Source of the DNA: Clostridiales bacterium
Lineage (GTDB): Bacteria > Bacillota > Clostridia > Lachnospirales > WQUN01
Direction of reading: 5' to 3'
DNA: 36,346 nucleotides
Assembly (NCBI GenBank): GCA_031269465.1
Contig: JAISZB010000329.1
Span: 1-36,346 of the forward strand
Below are positions 26,150 through 34,504 of this stretch, one piece after another. The notes beneath the pieces were generated by a model. It saw only the letters and a program-made list of their open reading frames with translations, did no database searches and was not told where the DNA came from. Position numbers and translations under genes: made by a program. Each line of letters begins with the position of its first letter. The first letter of the stretch is position 1.

Positions 26150-27703
26150 GTGGAGGCGGACTATATCTTGCAGATGCGCAACATCACCAAAACTTTTAAC
26201 GGGATCAAAGCGCTTGACGATGTATGCCTCGATGTCAAACGCGGTGACATTCACTCGATTTGCGGGGAAAACGGCGCGGGCAAATCCACTCTGATGAAAG
26301 TGCTGTCCGGTGTGTACCCGCACGGCAGCTACGAGGGCAAAATTATATACCAGGGCAAAGAAGCGGTTTTCAAAGACATAAAAGAATCTGAAAACGCCGG
26401 CATAGTAATCATTCATCAAGAATTAACGATGATACCCGAGCTTTCAGTGACTGAAAACATATTTATGGGCAACGAAGTCGTCAAAAACTGTTTGATAGAC
26501 TGGGAGGCTCAGCGGCACCGCGTAACTGAGCTGCTTGTGTCAATGGGACTTAACGTATCGCCCGATACGCAGATCAAGCATTTAGGCGTGGGACAGCAGC
26601 AGTTAGTTGAAATTGCAAAGGCTCTCTCCAAAAACGTAAAACTGCTAATCCTCGACGAACCGACTTCCGCGCTTAACGAAGAAGACTCAGCCAACCTGCT
26701 CAGACTCATAAAAGGCCTGAAAGAACGAGGTATCACAGGCATTATGATTTCGCATAAACTCAATGAGATAGCAGCGATATCCGACGCTGTGACAGTTATT
26801 CGCGACGGGCGCGTGATTGAAACATATCCCGTTGTCGCGGGACAGGTGGATGAAGACCGGATAATCCGCTCTATGGTCGGGCGTTCGATAGAAAACCGTT
26901 ATCCCGAACACGTTTCAAATCCCAAAGAGGTAATGTTTGAGGTTCAAAATTGGCGGGTGGAAGACCCGCGCATACCCGGACGGCTGATATGCAAAGATGT
27001 GAGTTTCAATGTCCGGGCTGGTGAAGTTGTCGGTTTCGCCGGGCTTATGGGTGCGGGACGCACAGAGTTAATGCGGTCGCTGTTCGGCAAGAATTACGGC
27101 ATCTACCAAAGCGGAGCGATTTCAATCAAAGGCGAAAAAGTAAAGCTCAATTCGGTTGAAGCCGCTATACGCGCTGGGCTTGCGTATGTATCCGAAGACC
27201 GTAAAAACTTAGGGCTGAACCTGCTCGACAGCATAGCCAAAACCACAGTTTCGGCGAACTTAAGAGCGGTACTGCGCAACGGTCTGATTGACCCCGCACT
27301 TGAATACAAAGTCGCGGAGGAATACCGCAAGGCGCTCGGCACAAAGGCGGCAAGCGTTGATGCGGGCGTAAGTACGCTCTCCGGCGGCAACCAGCAAAAG
27401 GTCGTTTTGGCAAAGTGGCTGTTCCCCGAACCGGACGTGTTAATCCTTGATGAGCCGACACGCGGCATAGACGTCGGAGCAAAATTCGAGATTTACAGCC
27501 TTATCCACAAATTCGCAGACCAAGGCAAAGCGGTATTGCTCGTATCCTCCGAACTGCCAGAGCTGCTCGGCATGTCCGACAGAATATACGCCTTATTTGA
27601 GGGCGCGATTACCGGAATGCTATCACGCGGGGAATATACGCAGGAACTACTTATGCGCCTTATGACATCAACATCAAAAGCAGAGGGAGGTGAAAAGAAG
27701 TGA
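26150..27703 (+). CDS. gguA: Sugar ABC importer ATPase, two-domain (GguA/MmsA/XylG-like)
   Basis: The GTG at 26150 follows CGGAGGCG and gives 517 residues with two ATPase domains, as in CUT2 monosaccharide importers. Domain one has Walker A GENGAGKST (Lys45), signature LGVGQQQ, and Walker B LLILDEPTSAL. Domain two has the usual degenerate Walker A (GLMGAGRTE) and an intact LSGGNQQK and LILDEPTRGID. The permease overlaps its stop. Sequence style and partner genes point to the multiple-sugar GguAB-ChvE/XylFGH group for xylose, glucose, galactose or similar. Confidence 0.93.
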   Translation: MEADYILQMRNITKTFNGIKALDDVCLDVKRGDIHSICGENGAGKSTLMKVLSGVYPHGSYEGKIIYQGKEAVFKDIKESENAGIVIIHQELTMIPELSVTENIFMGNEVVKNCLIDWEAQRHRVTELLVSMGLNVSPDTQIKHLGVGQQQLVEIAKALSKNVKLLILDEPTSALNEEDSANLLRLIKGLKERGITGIMISHKLNEIAAISDAVTVIRDGRVIETYPVVAGQVDEDRIIRSMVGRSIENRYPEHVSNPKEVMFEVQNWRVEDPRIPGRLICKDVSFNVRAGEVVGFAGLMGAGRTELMRSLFGKNYGIYQSGAISIKGEKVKLNSVEAAIRAGLAYVSEDRKNLGLNLLDSIAKTTVSANLRAVLRNGLIDPALEYKVAEEYRKALGTKAASVDAGVSTLSGGNQQKVVLAKWLFPEPDVLILDEPTRGIDVGAKFEIYSLIHKFADQGKAVLLVSSELPELLGMSDRIYALFEGAITGMLSRGEYTQELLMRLMTSTSKAEGGEKK

Positions 27704-28926
27704 GGGCAATTAAAAAAGTTTTGGGCGGCGACCTCAAGCAATACGCCATGATTGTTGTGCTCTGCTCGCTGATAATCATCTTCAACATAGCATCGGGCGG
27801 CAAAATGGTAACGCCGAGCAATTTTCAAAATCTGCTCTCCGGTAATGCCTATGTATTAATCCTCGCAATCGGCATGCTTATGGTCATCGTAGTCGGGCAC
27901 ATTGATCTCGCAGTCGGGTCTGTAGCGGGATTTGTCGGAATGATAGTCGCCATTTCCGCGCGTGACTTCAATCTGCCGTGGGGAGCCGCCGTGTTAATCG
28001 GACTTGCGGCAGGCGTCATAATCGGCGCATGGCAGGGTTTTTTCCTCGCGAAACTCGGAATACCGGGATTTATCACAACGCTCGGCGGCATGATGATTTT
28101 CCGAGGCGCGGTTATCTGGATTTCAAAATCGATTTCCGTTCCCGCTCCTCCCGAACTCAAATTCTTCGGTGCGGGTTACCTTCCCGAATGGGGTCCCGCT
28201 TGGACAGGACTGAACAACTCGACATTATTACTCGGCATTATCGCGTTTGCGGCGTTTATTTGGATGGAAGGAAACGGCAGCAGGCGCAAAGCAAAACTGA
28301 CAGGACAGCGCGGGGAAGTCTGGCCGTCTGCCATCAAGATAATGCTTATCGGCGCGGTTATCGGCTACGCGACTTACCTGTTCGGTTCCGGCAGACCTGG
28401 CACATCGTTCCCAGTACCCGGACTGATACTTGTAATACTGATTATCGTCTATCACACAATTACTGAACGCACGCCGTTCGGGCGGCACATTTACGCAGTC
28501 GGCGGCAACAAAGGCGCGGCGGCGCTCTCGGGCGTAAATGTTAAAAAAGTCTACTTCCTTACAATGCTGAATATGTCGCTGCTCGCGGCACTTGCAGGCA
28601 TAATGTTCATCGGGCGTTCAACGGCGGCGGGTCCTTCCGACGGCACGAGCTGGGAAATGGACGCGATTTCGGCGGTGTTTATCGGCGGCGCGGCGGTTTC
28701 GGGCGGCATCGGAACTGTGCGGGCGACAATGATAGGCGGTCTCGTCATGGCGGTTCTCAACAACGGACTTATGCTCCTCGGTGTCGGCGCGGACAGAACG
28801 CAGGTCATCAAAGGGTTGGTTCTTCTCGCGGCGGTCGCGTTTGACGTATACAACAAAACCCAAGGCAAATCGTCCATAATCAGCAGATTGTTCCAGAAAA
28901 AAGAAACAGCTGCGGAAACAAAGTAG
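27700..28926 (+). CDS. gguB: Sugar ABC importer permease (GguB/XylH-like)
   Basis: The GTG at 27700 overlaps the ATPase stop (GTGA) and GAGGTG serves as ribosome site. The 408 residues have about ten hydrophobic helices and the branched-chain/ribose-type permease signature: GHIDLAVGSVAGF, GFITTLGGMMIFRG, RHIYAVGGNKGAAALSGV and VFIGGAAVSGGIGTV. This family forms the channel of CUT2 importers. Length and motifs are complete. The gap to the binding-protein gene is enlarged by a palindromic element. Confidence 0.94.
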   Translation: MRAIKKVLGGDLKQYAMIVVLCSLIIIFNIASGGKMVTPSNFQNLLSGNAYVLILAIGMLMVIVVGHIDLAVGSVAGFVGMIVAISARDFNLPWGAAVLIGLAAGVIIGAWQGFFLAKLGIPGFITTLGGMMIFRGAVIWISKSISVPAPPELKFFGAGYLPEWGPAWTGLNNSTLLLGIIAFAAFIWMEGNGSRRKAKLTGQRGEVWPSAIKIMLIGAVIGYATYLFGSGRPGTSFPVPGLILVILIIVYHTITERTPFGRHIYAVGGNKGAAALSGVNVKKVYFLTMLNMSLLAALAGIMFIGRSTAAGPSDGTSWEMDAISAVFIGGAAVSGGIGTVRATMIGGLVMAVLNNGLMLLGVGADRTQVIKGLVLLAAVAFDVYNKTQGKSSIISRLFQKKETAAETK

Positions 28927-29047
28927 TTAATCCCACTTATGCAGGCAAAACACTGTTTTGCATATGAACCCCTATGACGCTACGTTTCACCGCCATGGGT
29001 GAAAATATCAAGTCAATTATGAGTTCGAGGCAGGGACAAATGTCCAT

Positions 29048-29165
29048 ACAATGTATTTTCGTACTAAACTTCCTATTCTGAAGCTTGATTAGAAAGCTAG
29101 CGCGAAATGCCGATATCGGCATTTCGTACCTTCCAATGGATAATCAAGTTGCAAAATAGATACAT
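29048..29165. repeat. Palindromic MITE-like element, copy F, inside the sugar operon
   Basis: The left arm is TCTGAAGCTTGATTA, preceded by a diverged terminal repeat (TTTTCGTACTAAACTTCC). The inner palindrome GCGAAATGCCGATATCGGCA is perfect. The right arm is TAATCAAGTTGCAAAATAGA. The element may extend to 29183, just before AAAGGAGG of the next gene. It separates the permease from the binding-protein gene and forms a strong hairpin in the mRNA. Confidence 0.8.
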
Positions 29166-29198
29166 ATTCCTGCATTCAATATAAAGGAGGATTTTCTC

Positions 29199-30341
29199 AT
29201 GAAAAAACTATTCAAAACCGCTCTCGCGGCAACACTCTCACTCGCGCTGGCAATATCCTTGGCAGCTTGTACAAGCGGCGGACGCACAGAACAGCCAGCC
29301 TCTCCAGCCGCCTCATCAACCGACAGCAGCAACGCCGCCCCCGATACATCGATTAACGCAAACGGCTTTGCGGCAGACGCGACAATCGGCGTATCTCTCC
29401 CATGGCTCGGTACGCAAAACTGGCAGGAAGCCTCTGATATGTTCAAAAACCAATTAGAAACTGCAGGTTTTAAGGCTATCATTCAGGCGGCGGACAACAA
29501 AGTCCCTCAACAGCAGTCGCAGATTGAGTCTATGATTGAAAACGGCGCAAAGGTAATTGTGGTAGGTCCTATCGACGGCTCACAACTCGGCACGGTGCTT
29601 GAAAAAGCCAAAGACGCGGGTATCGCGGTTATCGGTTACGACAGGCTTCTCGAAAACACCACGGGCGTTGACGGCGTTGTCCAGTTCGGCAGCATCGAAA
29701 CAGGACGTCTGCAAGGTCAGGCTTTACTTGATGGATTGGCTAAAGTCAAAGGCGCGGGGCCCTATAACATCGAACTCTTCGGCGGCGGGCCAGCCGACCC
29801 GAACGCTCCCAACTTCTTCAAAGGCGCAATGGAAATCCTGCAGCCAAAGATTGACGACGGCGCACTAACCGTTGTATCTGGCCAAACAGACTTTACTCAA
29901 TGCGCGACACTCGACTGGGATAACGCAAAGGCGCAATCTCGCATGGACTCAATCCTCTCCGGCTTCTATTCAGACAAAGAAATCCACGGCGTTCTCTCCC
30001 CGAATGACGGTATCGCCCGCGCCATAATCACAGCTTCCGAAAACGCCGGCCAGCAAATCCCGGTAGTATCGGGACTTGACGCGGAAAACGAATCGGTCGA
30101 GTGGGTATGGTCAGGCAGACAGTATTCGACAGTCGCGAAACCCACGGACGTACTTGTCGCCAAGACTATTGAGATTATCAAATCCCTGCAAGGCGGAAAC
30201 GGCATGCCCGCGACGGACGTCAAGGCAAACAACGGCAAAATCGACGTAAACATCTACGAACTGCCGCCGGTAGTCGTCACCAAAGACAACGCGAAAGAAA
30301 TCTTCGCAAACGACCCCGCGCGTATGGAACTCCTGAAATAA
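29199..30341 (+). CDS. chvE: Sugar-binding lipoprotein of the importer (ChvE/XylF-like)
   Basis: The ATG at 29199 follows AAAGGAGG. The signal peptide ends at LAAC (Cys24), followed by a Ser/Ala/Pro-rich linker. The mature fold is CUT2 binding protein of ChvE type: IGVSLPWLGTQNWQEASDMF, ADNKVPQQQSQIESMIENGA, IAVIGYDRLL, ELFGGGPADPNAPNFFKGAM, GVLSPNDGIARAI and a C-terminal VVTKDNAKEIF. The 380 residues fit the family. With the two genes before it, it forms a full importer; the ligand is probably an aldose such as xylose, glucose or arabinose, or lyxose or mannose given the next genes. Confidence 0.93.
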   Translation: MKKLFKTALAATLSLALAISLAACTSGGRTEQPASPAASSTDSSNAAPDTSINANGFAADATIGVSLPWLGTQNWQEASDMFKNQLETAGFKAIIQAADNKVPQQQSQIESMIENGAKVIVVGPIDGSQLGTVLEKAKDAGIAVIGYDRLLENTTGVDGVVQFGSIETGRLQGQALLDGLAKVKGAGPYNIELFGGGPADPNAPNFFKGAMEILQPKIDDGALTVVSGQTDFTQCATLDWDNAKAQSRMDSILSGFYSDKEIHGVLSPNDGIARAIITASENAGQQIPVVSGLDAENESVEWVWSGRQYSTVAKPTDVLVAKTIEIIKSLQGGNGMPATDVKANNGKIDVNIYELPPVVVTKDNAKEIFANDPARMELLK

Positions 30342-30439
30342 ACTGATTTAGTTCGAGGAAAATTATGCTATAGCAACGATGCCGCTTGATGTCAATCTAG
30401 CGTTGGCGTTAGGCGGTATCTGCTGCTAGAAGAAAGTCT

Positions 30440-31095
30440 ATAAGCGCTCTGAAGTAAACGCGATTATCAACGCCGCGGATAAATTCATTGAAAAATGCCA
30501 ATCCAAATTGCCTCATTCGCGAGCTGGACCGAGAAGAACTGGCTAGGCAAAGGTCACGAGCGCGATGGCATATGAGACAATCTGCTCGGCTGGTACAAGA
30601 CTACTGTTTGGAAAATTCACGAAGCAGGTCTTGTGATTACCGTCTTAAAGGGCAATCAGAAAAGCAATAAATACTCAAAGACATGCGCCGAAAGGTGCTT
30701 ATGCGGCGTAAAACTCAGGTTTGCCCATACATTTCCACTTTTCCAAAATGGAAGGCATTATCAATTGCTGCAACGATATTTTTGTGATTAAACACTGCAA
30801 TTCAATAGGCGACGAACAGCTCGGTGAAGACGATGAAACCGTCAGTTGCGACGGTATTCTGCGGACAGTGCTGCAATGAGCGAAATTGAGCTGCAACCCG
30901 TATGCGGCGCCACATCGCCTCCGCATTTATACCAGCGCTTTGGGCTAAAAAAGGAGGCGGTGCTGTTTTGGTTGGAGGAGTCAGAAAGTGCAACGACGAC
31001 AGCAGGTTTAAAGAGCCGCAAAGCCGTTTTCCTACAATGGTTCCAGATGAGCCGCCTTATCGGCCGCTATGCACGGTTATCCTAAAGCGAAATAG
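30440..31095 (+). pseudogene. D-lyxose isomerase (D-lyxose/D-mannose isomerase family), broken
   Basis: This cupin enzyme interconverts D-lyxose and D-xylulose, and usually also D-mannose and D-fructose. Recognisable pieces in order are RSEVNAIINAADKFIEKCQ at 30442 (the ATG seems lost as TAT or by a deletion), SWTEKNWLGKGHERDGI with an in-frame stop where DNLLGW follows, GLVITVLKGNQKSNKYSKT, KMEGIINC (usually KxEDIINxGGG), GDEQLGEDDETVSCDGI, ELQPVCG, GGAVLVGGVRKCNDD, RFKEPQSRFPT and DEPPYRPLCT, ending in GYPKAK and TAG. Many single-base shifts and substitutions have erased the metal-binding HFH motif. It lies 18 bases before the fructokinase gene. Confidence 0.85.
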
Positions 31096-31113
31096 TTTTA
31101 GTGGGTGATGATT

Positions 31114-32067
31114 ATGAAAACCTTTGATTGTGTTACAGTAAGTGATTCTCTGATTGACCTTGTCAGTGTCGGCGAGAGTGAGCAGGGTAATCCTATCTAT
31201 GAGGCAAATCCGGGCGGCGCGCCTGTCAATGTGCTTGCTATGCTCTCGCGCCTCGGGCATAAAACCGCATTCAACGGCAAAGTCGGAGACGACGCTTTCG
31301 GTCGGCAGATTGCGTCAGCTTTGGAGGAACTGTCTATTGATACCGCAAGCTTGATCTTTGATAAAGAGCACCACACGACGCTTGCTCTTGTTGCGAAACT
31401 GCCTAGCGGTGACCGCGATTTTTCGTTCATATTCGGCGCTGATAAATATTTCTTCAAAGAAGATGTCAATGAGAAATTGCTGGAGAACACAAAAGCGTTG
31501 CATTTTTGCACGATTTCAATGGCTCAAAACCCATCACGCGCTACGACCCGCTATGCTGTGGAACTCGCGAAAAACTCAGGAGCATTGATCTCGTTCGACC
31601 CTAACTTGCGACCGCCTCTGTGGAATTCTCTTGATGAAGCAAGAGTTGAGATTGAATGGGGTATTTCTCAATGTGATGCCTTGAAAATTTCGGACAATGA
31701 AATTGAGTGGCTCACAGGAGAAAAAGACTTTGACAAGGCGGTAGATATTATACGCGAAAAATATAGTGTCCCTCTCATTTGCTTGACAATGGGCAATGCG
31801 GGCAGCCGCGCGTATTACGGCGACAAAGTTGTAAGCGCAGAGACATTTTTACAGTACAAGCCTGTTGAAACTACAGGTGCGGGCGACTGCTTCTGCGGCT
31901 GTATGCTGCACTGCGTTTTGCAAAACGGGTTAGCCAATTTGAGTGAGCAGCAGTTGTTCGAGATGCTGCGTTTCTCAAACGCCGGCGCGACGCTCGCCAC
32001 TCAGAAAAAAGGCGCCTTGCGGATAATGCCGACAGGCGATCAGATAAAGGTGTTGCTCGAGAAATAG
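31114..32067 (+). CDS. Fructokinase-like PfkB-family sugar kinase
   Basis: The ATG at 31114 (nearer to TGGGTGATG than the upstream GTG/ATG) gives 317 residues. Family motifs are GGAPVNVLAMLSRLG near the N-terminus (the first PfkB signature), GKVGDDAFG, the ATP-region DPNLRPPLW, and the catalytic TTGAGDCFCG (Asp258). These match the bacterial fructokinase (ScrK-like) group. The first strand reads VTVSDSLIDLV where GExLID is common, a mild deviation. It follows the broken isomerase in the same direction, so fructose made from mannose or taken up directly would be phosphorylated here. Other PfkB sugars cannot be excluded. Confidence 0.87.
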   Translation: MKTFDCVTVSDSLIDLVSVGESEQGNPIYEANPGGAPVNVLAMLSRLGHKTAFNGKVGDDAFGRQIASALEELSIDTASLIFDKEHHTTLALVAKLPSGDRDFSFIFGADKYFFKEDVNEKLLENTKALHFCTISMAQNPSRATTRYAVELAKNSGALISFDPNLRPPLWNSLDEARVEIEWGISQCDALKISDNEIEWLTGEKDFDKAVDIIREKYSVPLICLTMGNAGSRAYYGDKVVSAETFLQYKPVETTGAGDCFCGCMLHCVLQNGLANLSEQQLFEMLRFSNAGATLATQKKGALRIMPTGDQIKVLLEK

Positions 32068-32404
32068 AGCGACTTTTACCTTGAGCGACAAGGAGTCCAC
32101 CGTAGGTGGCGGGATGAATTGCCTCAATCTTGCTTTTTTGTTTTTTCTCGCCCTTTGCGCAGTGCTGCCACAGTAAATAGAGGGAATTCTTACGGCATGG
32201 CAAGCCTTATACGCAAATCTCGAGACGCACGGGGCCGATCCGCTTATGCTCGCGCCGCCGCGCTCGTCGAACAAGAATCCCCCGCCTAAGTGTACACTTC
32301 AGCGCTAGCGGCTGTTCGTCTTGCTTTATCTGTAAAAGCACTCAGCAAACTCTCCTGTTGTAATAGCTGATTTCCTATTGTTTTTTAAGATTTATGATGG
32401 CAAG
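32068..32404. other. No gene seen
   Basis: The region holds only short frames with unlike composition on both strands. A 14-base match to the right end of the IS605-like remnant (about 32269-32282) is the only notable feature. Confidence 0.4.
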
Positions 32405-32783
32405 TCAAGAAGAAAGAATCTCAAAAACAGGTTTCTCGGTTGTATTCAGAAATAGCAAAAGCCAGCAATACAATAGATTTCGTGCGCAGAAATAGCGGAT
32501 TCCGTGTTCGGTCAGGTTCTTGTTGTCTATCACGGACAAAGGATGCCTGTGTCCTGTGGGGCAAACTCTTTTCATTCACACCCATTTTCGCCTGCACACG
32601 ACCGGAGTTAAGCGACCACAAGTCGGTTGTTTGCTCAATCTCGTAGTATTGGCGCAACCCTTGACGAACTCCGCCAATTATCGAGAAACCAGAATCGGCC
32701 TCCAGCGCGTCCGAAGCCCCTGTGCTGATTTTGCCGTCTACGCTTGACAGCATAAACAGCGTTGTAATCGGTCGAGTTTTCAT
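32405..32783 (-). pseudogene. Dihydrofolate-reductase-like (RibD C-terminal domain) protein, truncated
   Basis: The ATG at 32783 follows AGGAGCG. The frame gives MKTRPITTLFMLSSVDGKIS, the opening of the RibD-C/DHFR-like family, then YYEIEQTTDLWSLNSGRVQA and MGVNEK. The frame is then lost near 32555; the next frame gives VIDNKNLTEHGIRYFCARN and ends at a stop at 32405. Intact members have about 220-230 residues, so the C-terminal half, with the GGGxxxxxL cofactor region, is gone. A weakly related unit (DUF7662-like) precedes it on the same strand. Confidence 0.8.
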
Positions 32784-32802
32784 ATCCTTGCGCTCCTTTG
32801 TG

Positions 32803-33110
32803 AAATGTAACATGTTTCTCTTACATAGAGATTTTGCCAGCCGTGTAGCCGAACGCCGCCGCTCTTTCTTTGCGTTCAGGAAAGAGTGGTCTATCGGAAA
32901 TCCGAGAACGGCTTCAATCTCGGCATAAGTCAGTTTCAGCGTAGGACTTCCGTCGCTTTGCAGATGTTTCCATAGTGATTGTATTTGCTCATAATCGCTC
33001 CGCCTTCAATTTCATACTGTCCGAAATATGCATAATGCCGCGTAATCGGCATAAGCAATATGCCTGCGATGGTTTTCCCACCCCAACGATCGAGGAGCCA
33101 AATGGAATCT
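32803..33110 (-). pseudogene. DUF7662-like small protein, with an in-frame upstream segment, broken
   Basis: An ATG at 32992 opens MSKYNHYG, and a shifted frame gives LWKHLQSDGSPTLKLTYAEI and LGFPIDHSFLNAKKE. A further shift gives FGYTAGKISM and a stop. This follows the pattern of small proteins with LTFxEIExILGxxLPxS. Upstream of the ATG the frame is open for 35 codons (ILLMPITRHYAYFGQYEIEG), which could be the tail of another gene. I am fairly sure of decay and less sure of the family. Confidence 0.5.
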
Positions 33111-33157
33111 TTATGTCCCGTAGCGCCGCCCTACACAATCCTCTTCAATGAAGGTGG

Positions 33158-33281
33158 TATACCGCTTTTCATCAAATGTTACTTTTTTGGAGCTTGATTA
33201 TCCATTGAGGGTGCGAAATGCCGAATCGGCATTTCGCACTACCTGTATAATCAAGCTCCAAAAAAGGTAGTTTTATATGAA
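33158..33281. repeat. Palindromic MITE-like element, copy G (most complete)
   Basis: Terminal repeats start TATACCGCTTTTCATC on the left and, complemented, TATACTGCTTTTCATA on the right. Inner arms are TTTTTTGGAGCTTGATTAT and TATAATCAAGCTCCAAAAAA. The core GTGCGAAATGCCGA is followed by a near-exact complement ending GGCATTTCGCAC. TA at both ends is compatible with TA target duplication, as made by IS630/Tc1-type transposases. Confidence 0.9.
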
Positions 33282-33858
33282 AAGCAGTATATATAAAAAC
33301 TCATCAATCAAGTAAAATGGATTGCCCGCACCTAAACCAGGAACGGCGAAGCCAAAGAAATCATTCTATATAATTCAATGGTAATTGGCATACATAATTA
33401 TCATCGCCATGCTTCAATGGCATCTGCTGATTGTTGAGGCATCCATCGGAATGTGTCAACTGTGATGAAAAATCGATTTTACGGCTGATTGAAGAAAAAT
33501 GGAGCAATCAACGAGGCATATCTCAGCAAGCAATACGGCGGAAGGCAGAGATGAAATTCATAAAAAACTAAAAATCAATAAGGCAATCATGCTTTCCCCA
33601 ATGCGAAAAATGAGCGGCGACGGAGCATTGAATGCATGATAACAGCTTTTCCCTTTACGCAGCGCAATACTGCAAGCGTGAGGCGACTTTACCAGAAAAC
33701 CATAGAAACATACCTAAATCTGATTAAACCGGATAAAAAGGCATTAACCAATATCAATGGCTTGAAAGTGCTGGCAGGCACACGGGCAATATAGAATCAA
33801 ACAAGTTTCTTGAGCTTTGAAATTTCTGTCAATCTAACAGCTCTTTCATAATGATGGA
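33282..33858 (+). other. Debris, possibly the decayed body of a group II intron
   Basis: No gene can be supported. Short open stretches (for example TIETYLNLIKPDKKALTNIN near 33695) have protein-like composition. Because an intron domain V follows at 33859, this could be remains of the intron reverse transcriptase or of its RNA, but no RT motif is visible. Confidence 0.3.
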
Positions 33859-33950
33859 ACGCCGTGTGAAGGGAAACTCTCATGCACGGTATGCGGCAGG
33901 GGAAAATTGCGGAGATGACATCAAAGCCTTACCTATTGCCATAGTGGCGG
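33859..33950 (+). ncRNA. Group II intron 3' remnant (domain V and probable domain VI)
   Basis: The 34 bases 33859-33892 fit the domain V template: ACGCCGTGTGAAGGGAAACT (GAAA tetraloop) and then CTCATGCACGGT. The lower stem CCGTG/CACGG pairs, and the catalytic triad is CGC. The following bases to 33950 (GGGGAAAATTGCGGAGATGA and onward to ACCTATTGCCAT) look like the domain VI and 3' end commonly seen in bacterial introns. The upstream domains and reverse transcriptase are not recognisable, so the intron is a 5'-truncated relic. Confidence 0.7.
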
Positions 33951-34006
33951 CCTGCCGATATAGGACGGATTTTGTGGACGGTTTATTTTGGGAAAATTAA
34001 TTTTCT

Positions 34007-34063
34007 GCACCTATTGACTATACGGTCAATAGGTGCTTCAATTAGAATCGACCATACAGTCAA
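34007..34063. promoter_or_regulatory. Twin TetR-type operators
   Basis: A perfect 12-bp inverted repeat (34007-34018 and 34025-34036) contains TTGACTATACGGTCAA at 34014-34029. A second copy, TCGACCATACAGTCAA, lies at 34048-34063, 34 bases further on. Such TTGACyATACrGTCAA boxes are typical TetR/AcrR autoregulatory sites. They sit just upstream of the truncated TetR gene at 34085. Confidence 0.8.
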
Positions 34064-34084
34064 ACGAGCAAAAGAGTGAATAAC

Positions 34085-34174
34085 ATGGACTTAAAAAGCA
34101 TAGACGTCGAAGAATACACACATTTCTTGAAACTCGACGGGGAAAAGCAAGAGCGAATACTGACGGCTGCTTAT
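34085..34174 (+). pseudogene. TetR-family regulator, only the first 30 codons left
   Basis: The ATG at 34085 opens MDLKSIDVEEYTHFLKLDGE and then KQERILTAAY, the start of a TetR/AcrR regulator just before its helix-turn-helix. At 34174/34175 it is abruptly followed by ISL3-like sequence on the opposite strand, so the DNA-binding and ligand domains are lost. Its operator pair upstream is still intact. Confidence 0.8.
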
Positions 34175-34366
34175 CCCTTGAATCCAACCCGCCAATTTCT
34201 TCATTGAAAGCGTGGCCGCAGGCGGGGCGTTTGAACCTTATCTGCGCGGATCTGCAGTGATGGGGATTCCGTTGGTTTGTCCCGCATGGACAGTCCTCTC
34301 GATGCATTCGTGGATCCCGCGGCTTCGCCGCAGCAGCCACTGCCGCCGGACTGGCCGGGCCTTTCA
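34175..34366 (-). mobile_element. Internal ISL3-like element fragment
   Basis: Complemented, this segment closely matches the region 19540-19715 of the full element, including the zinc-finger part RFKRPACGHAFNEEIGGLDS. No terminal repeats are present. It joins the TetR remnant directly, so it came by rearrangement or by insertion followed by deletion. The bases 34367-34504 hold nothing I recognise. Confidence 0.8.
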
Positions 34367-34504
34367 AGCGGAAATGTCTGTAATTATAGTTGAAATTCAG
34401 TTCATTGTACTTGAAAAGCATAGACTATTGAAAATATTTCTGCTAGATAGAAAATGCACATTAGGAGTTTATAATAAAAATCCTCCAAAGAATAGTGTAT
34501 CTAT

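Noticed and set aside
27103-27482. Antisense frames of over 100 codons inside the importer ATPase gene
   Set aside because: They lie wholly within a gene with full motif conservation and have low-complexity shadow composition.
5184-33281. Repeated palindromes as a CRISPR array or as ordinary terminators
   Set aside because: The copies are kilobases apart with no regular spacers, and they lack a T-run at the hairpin foot. Shared outer ends point to a mobile element instead.
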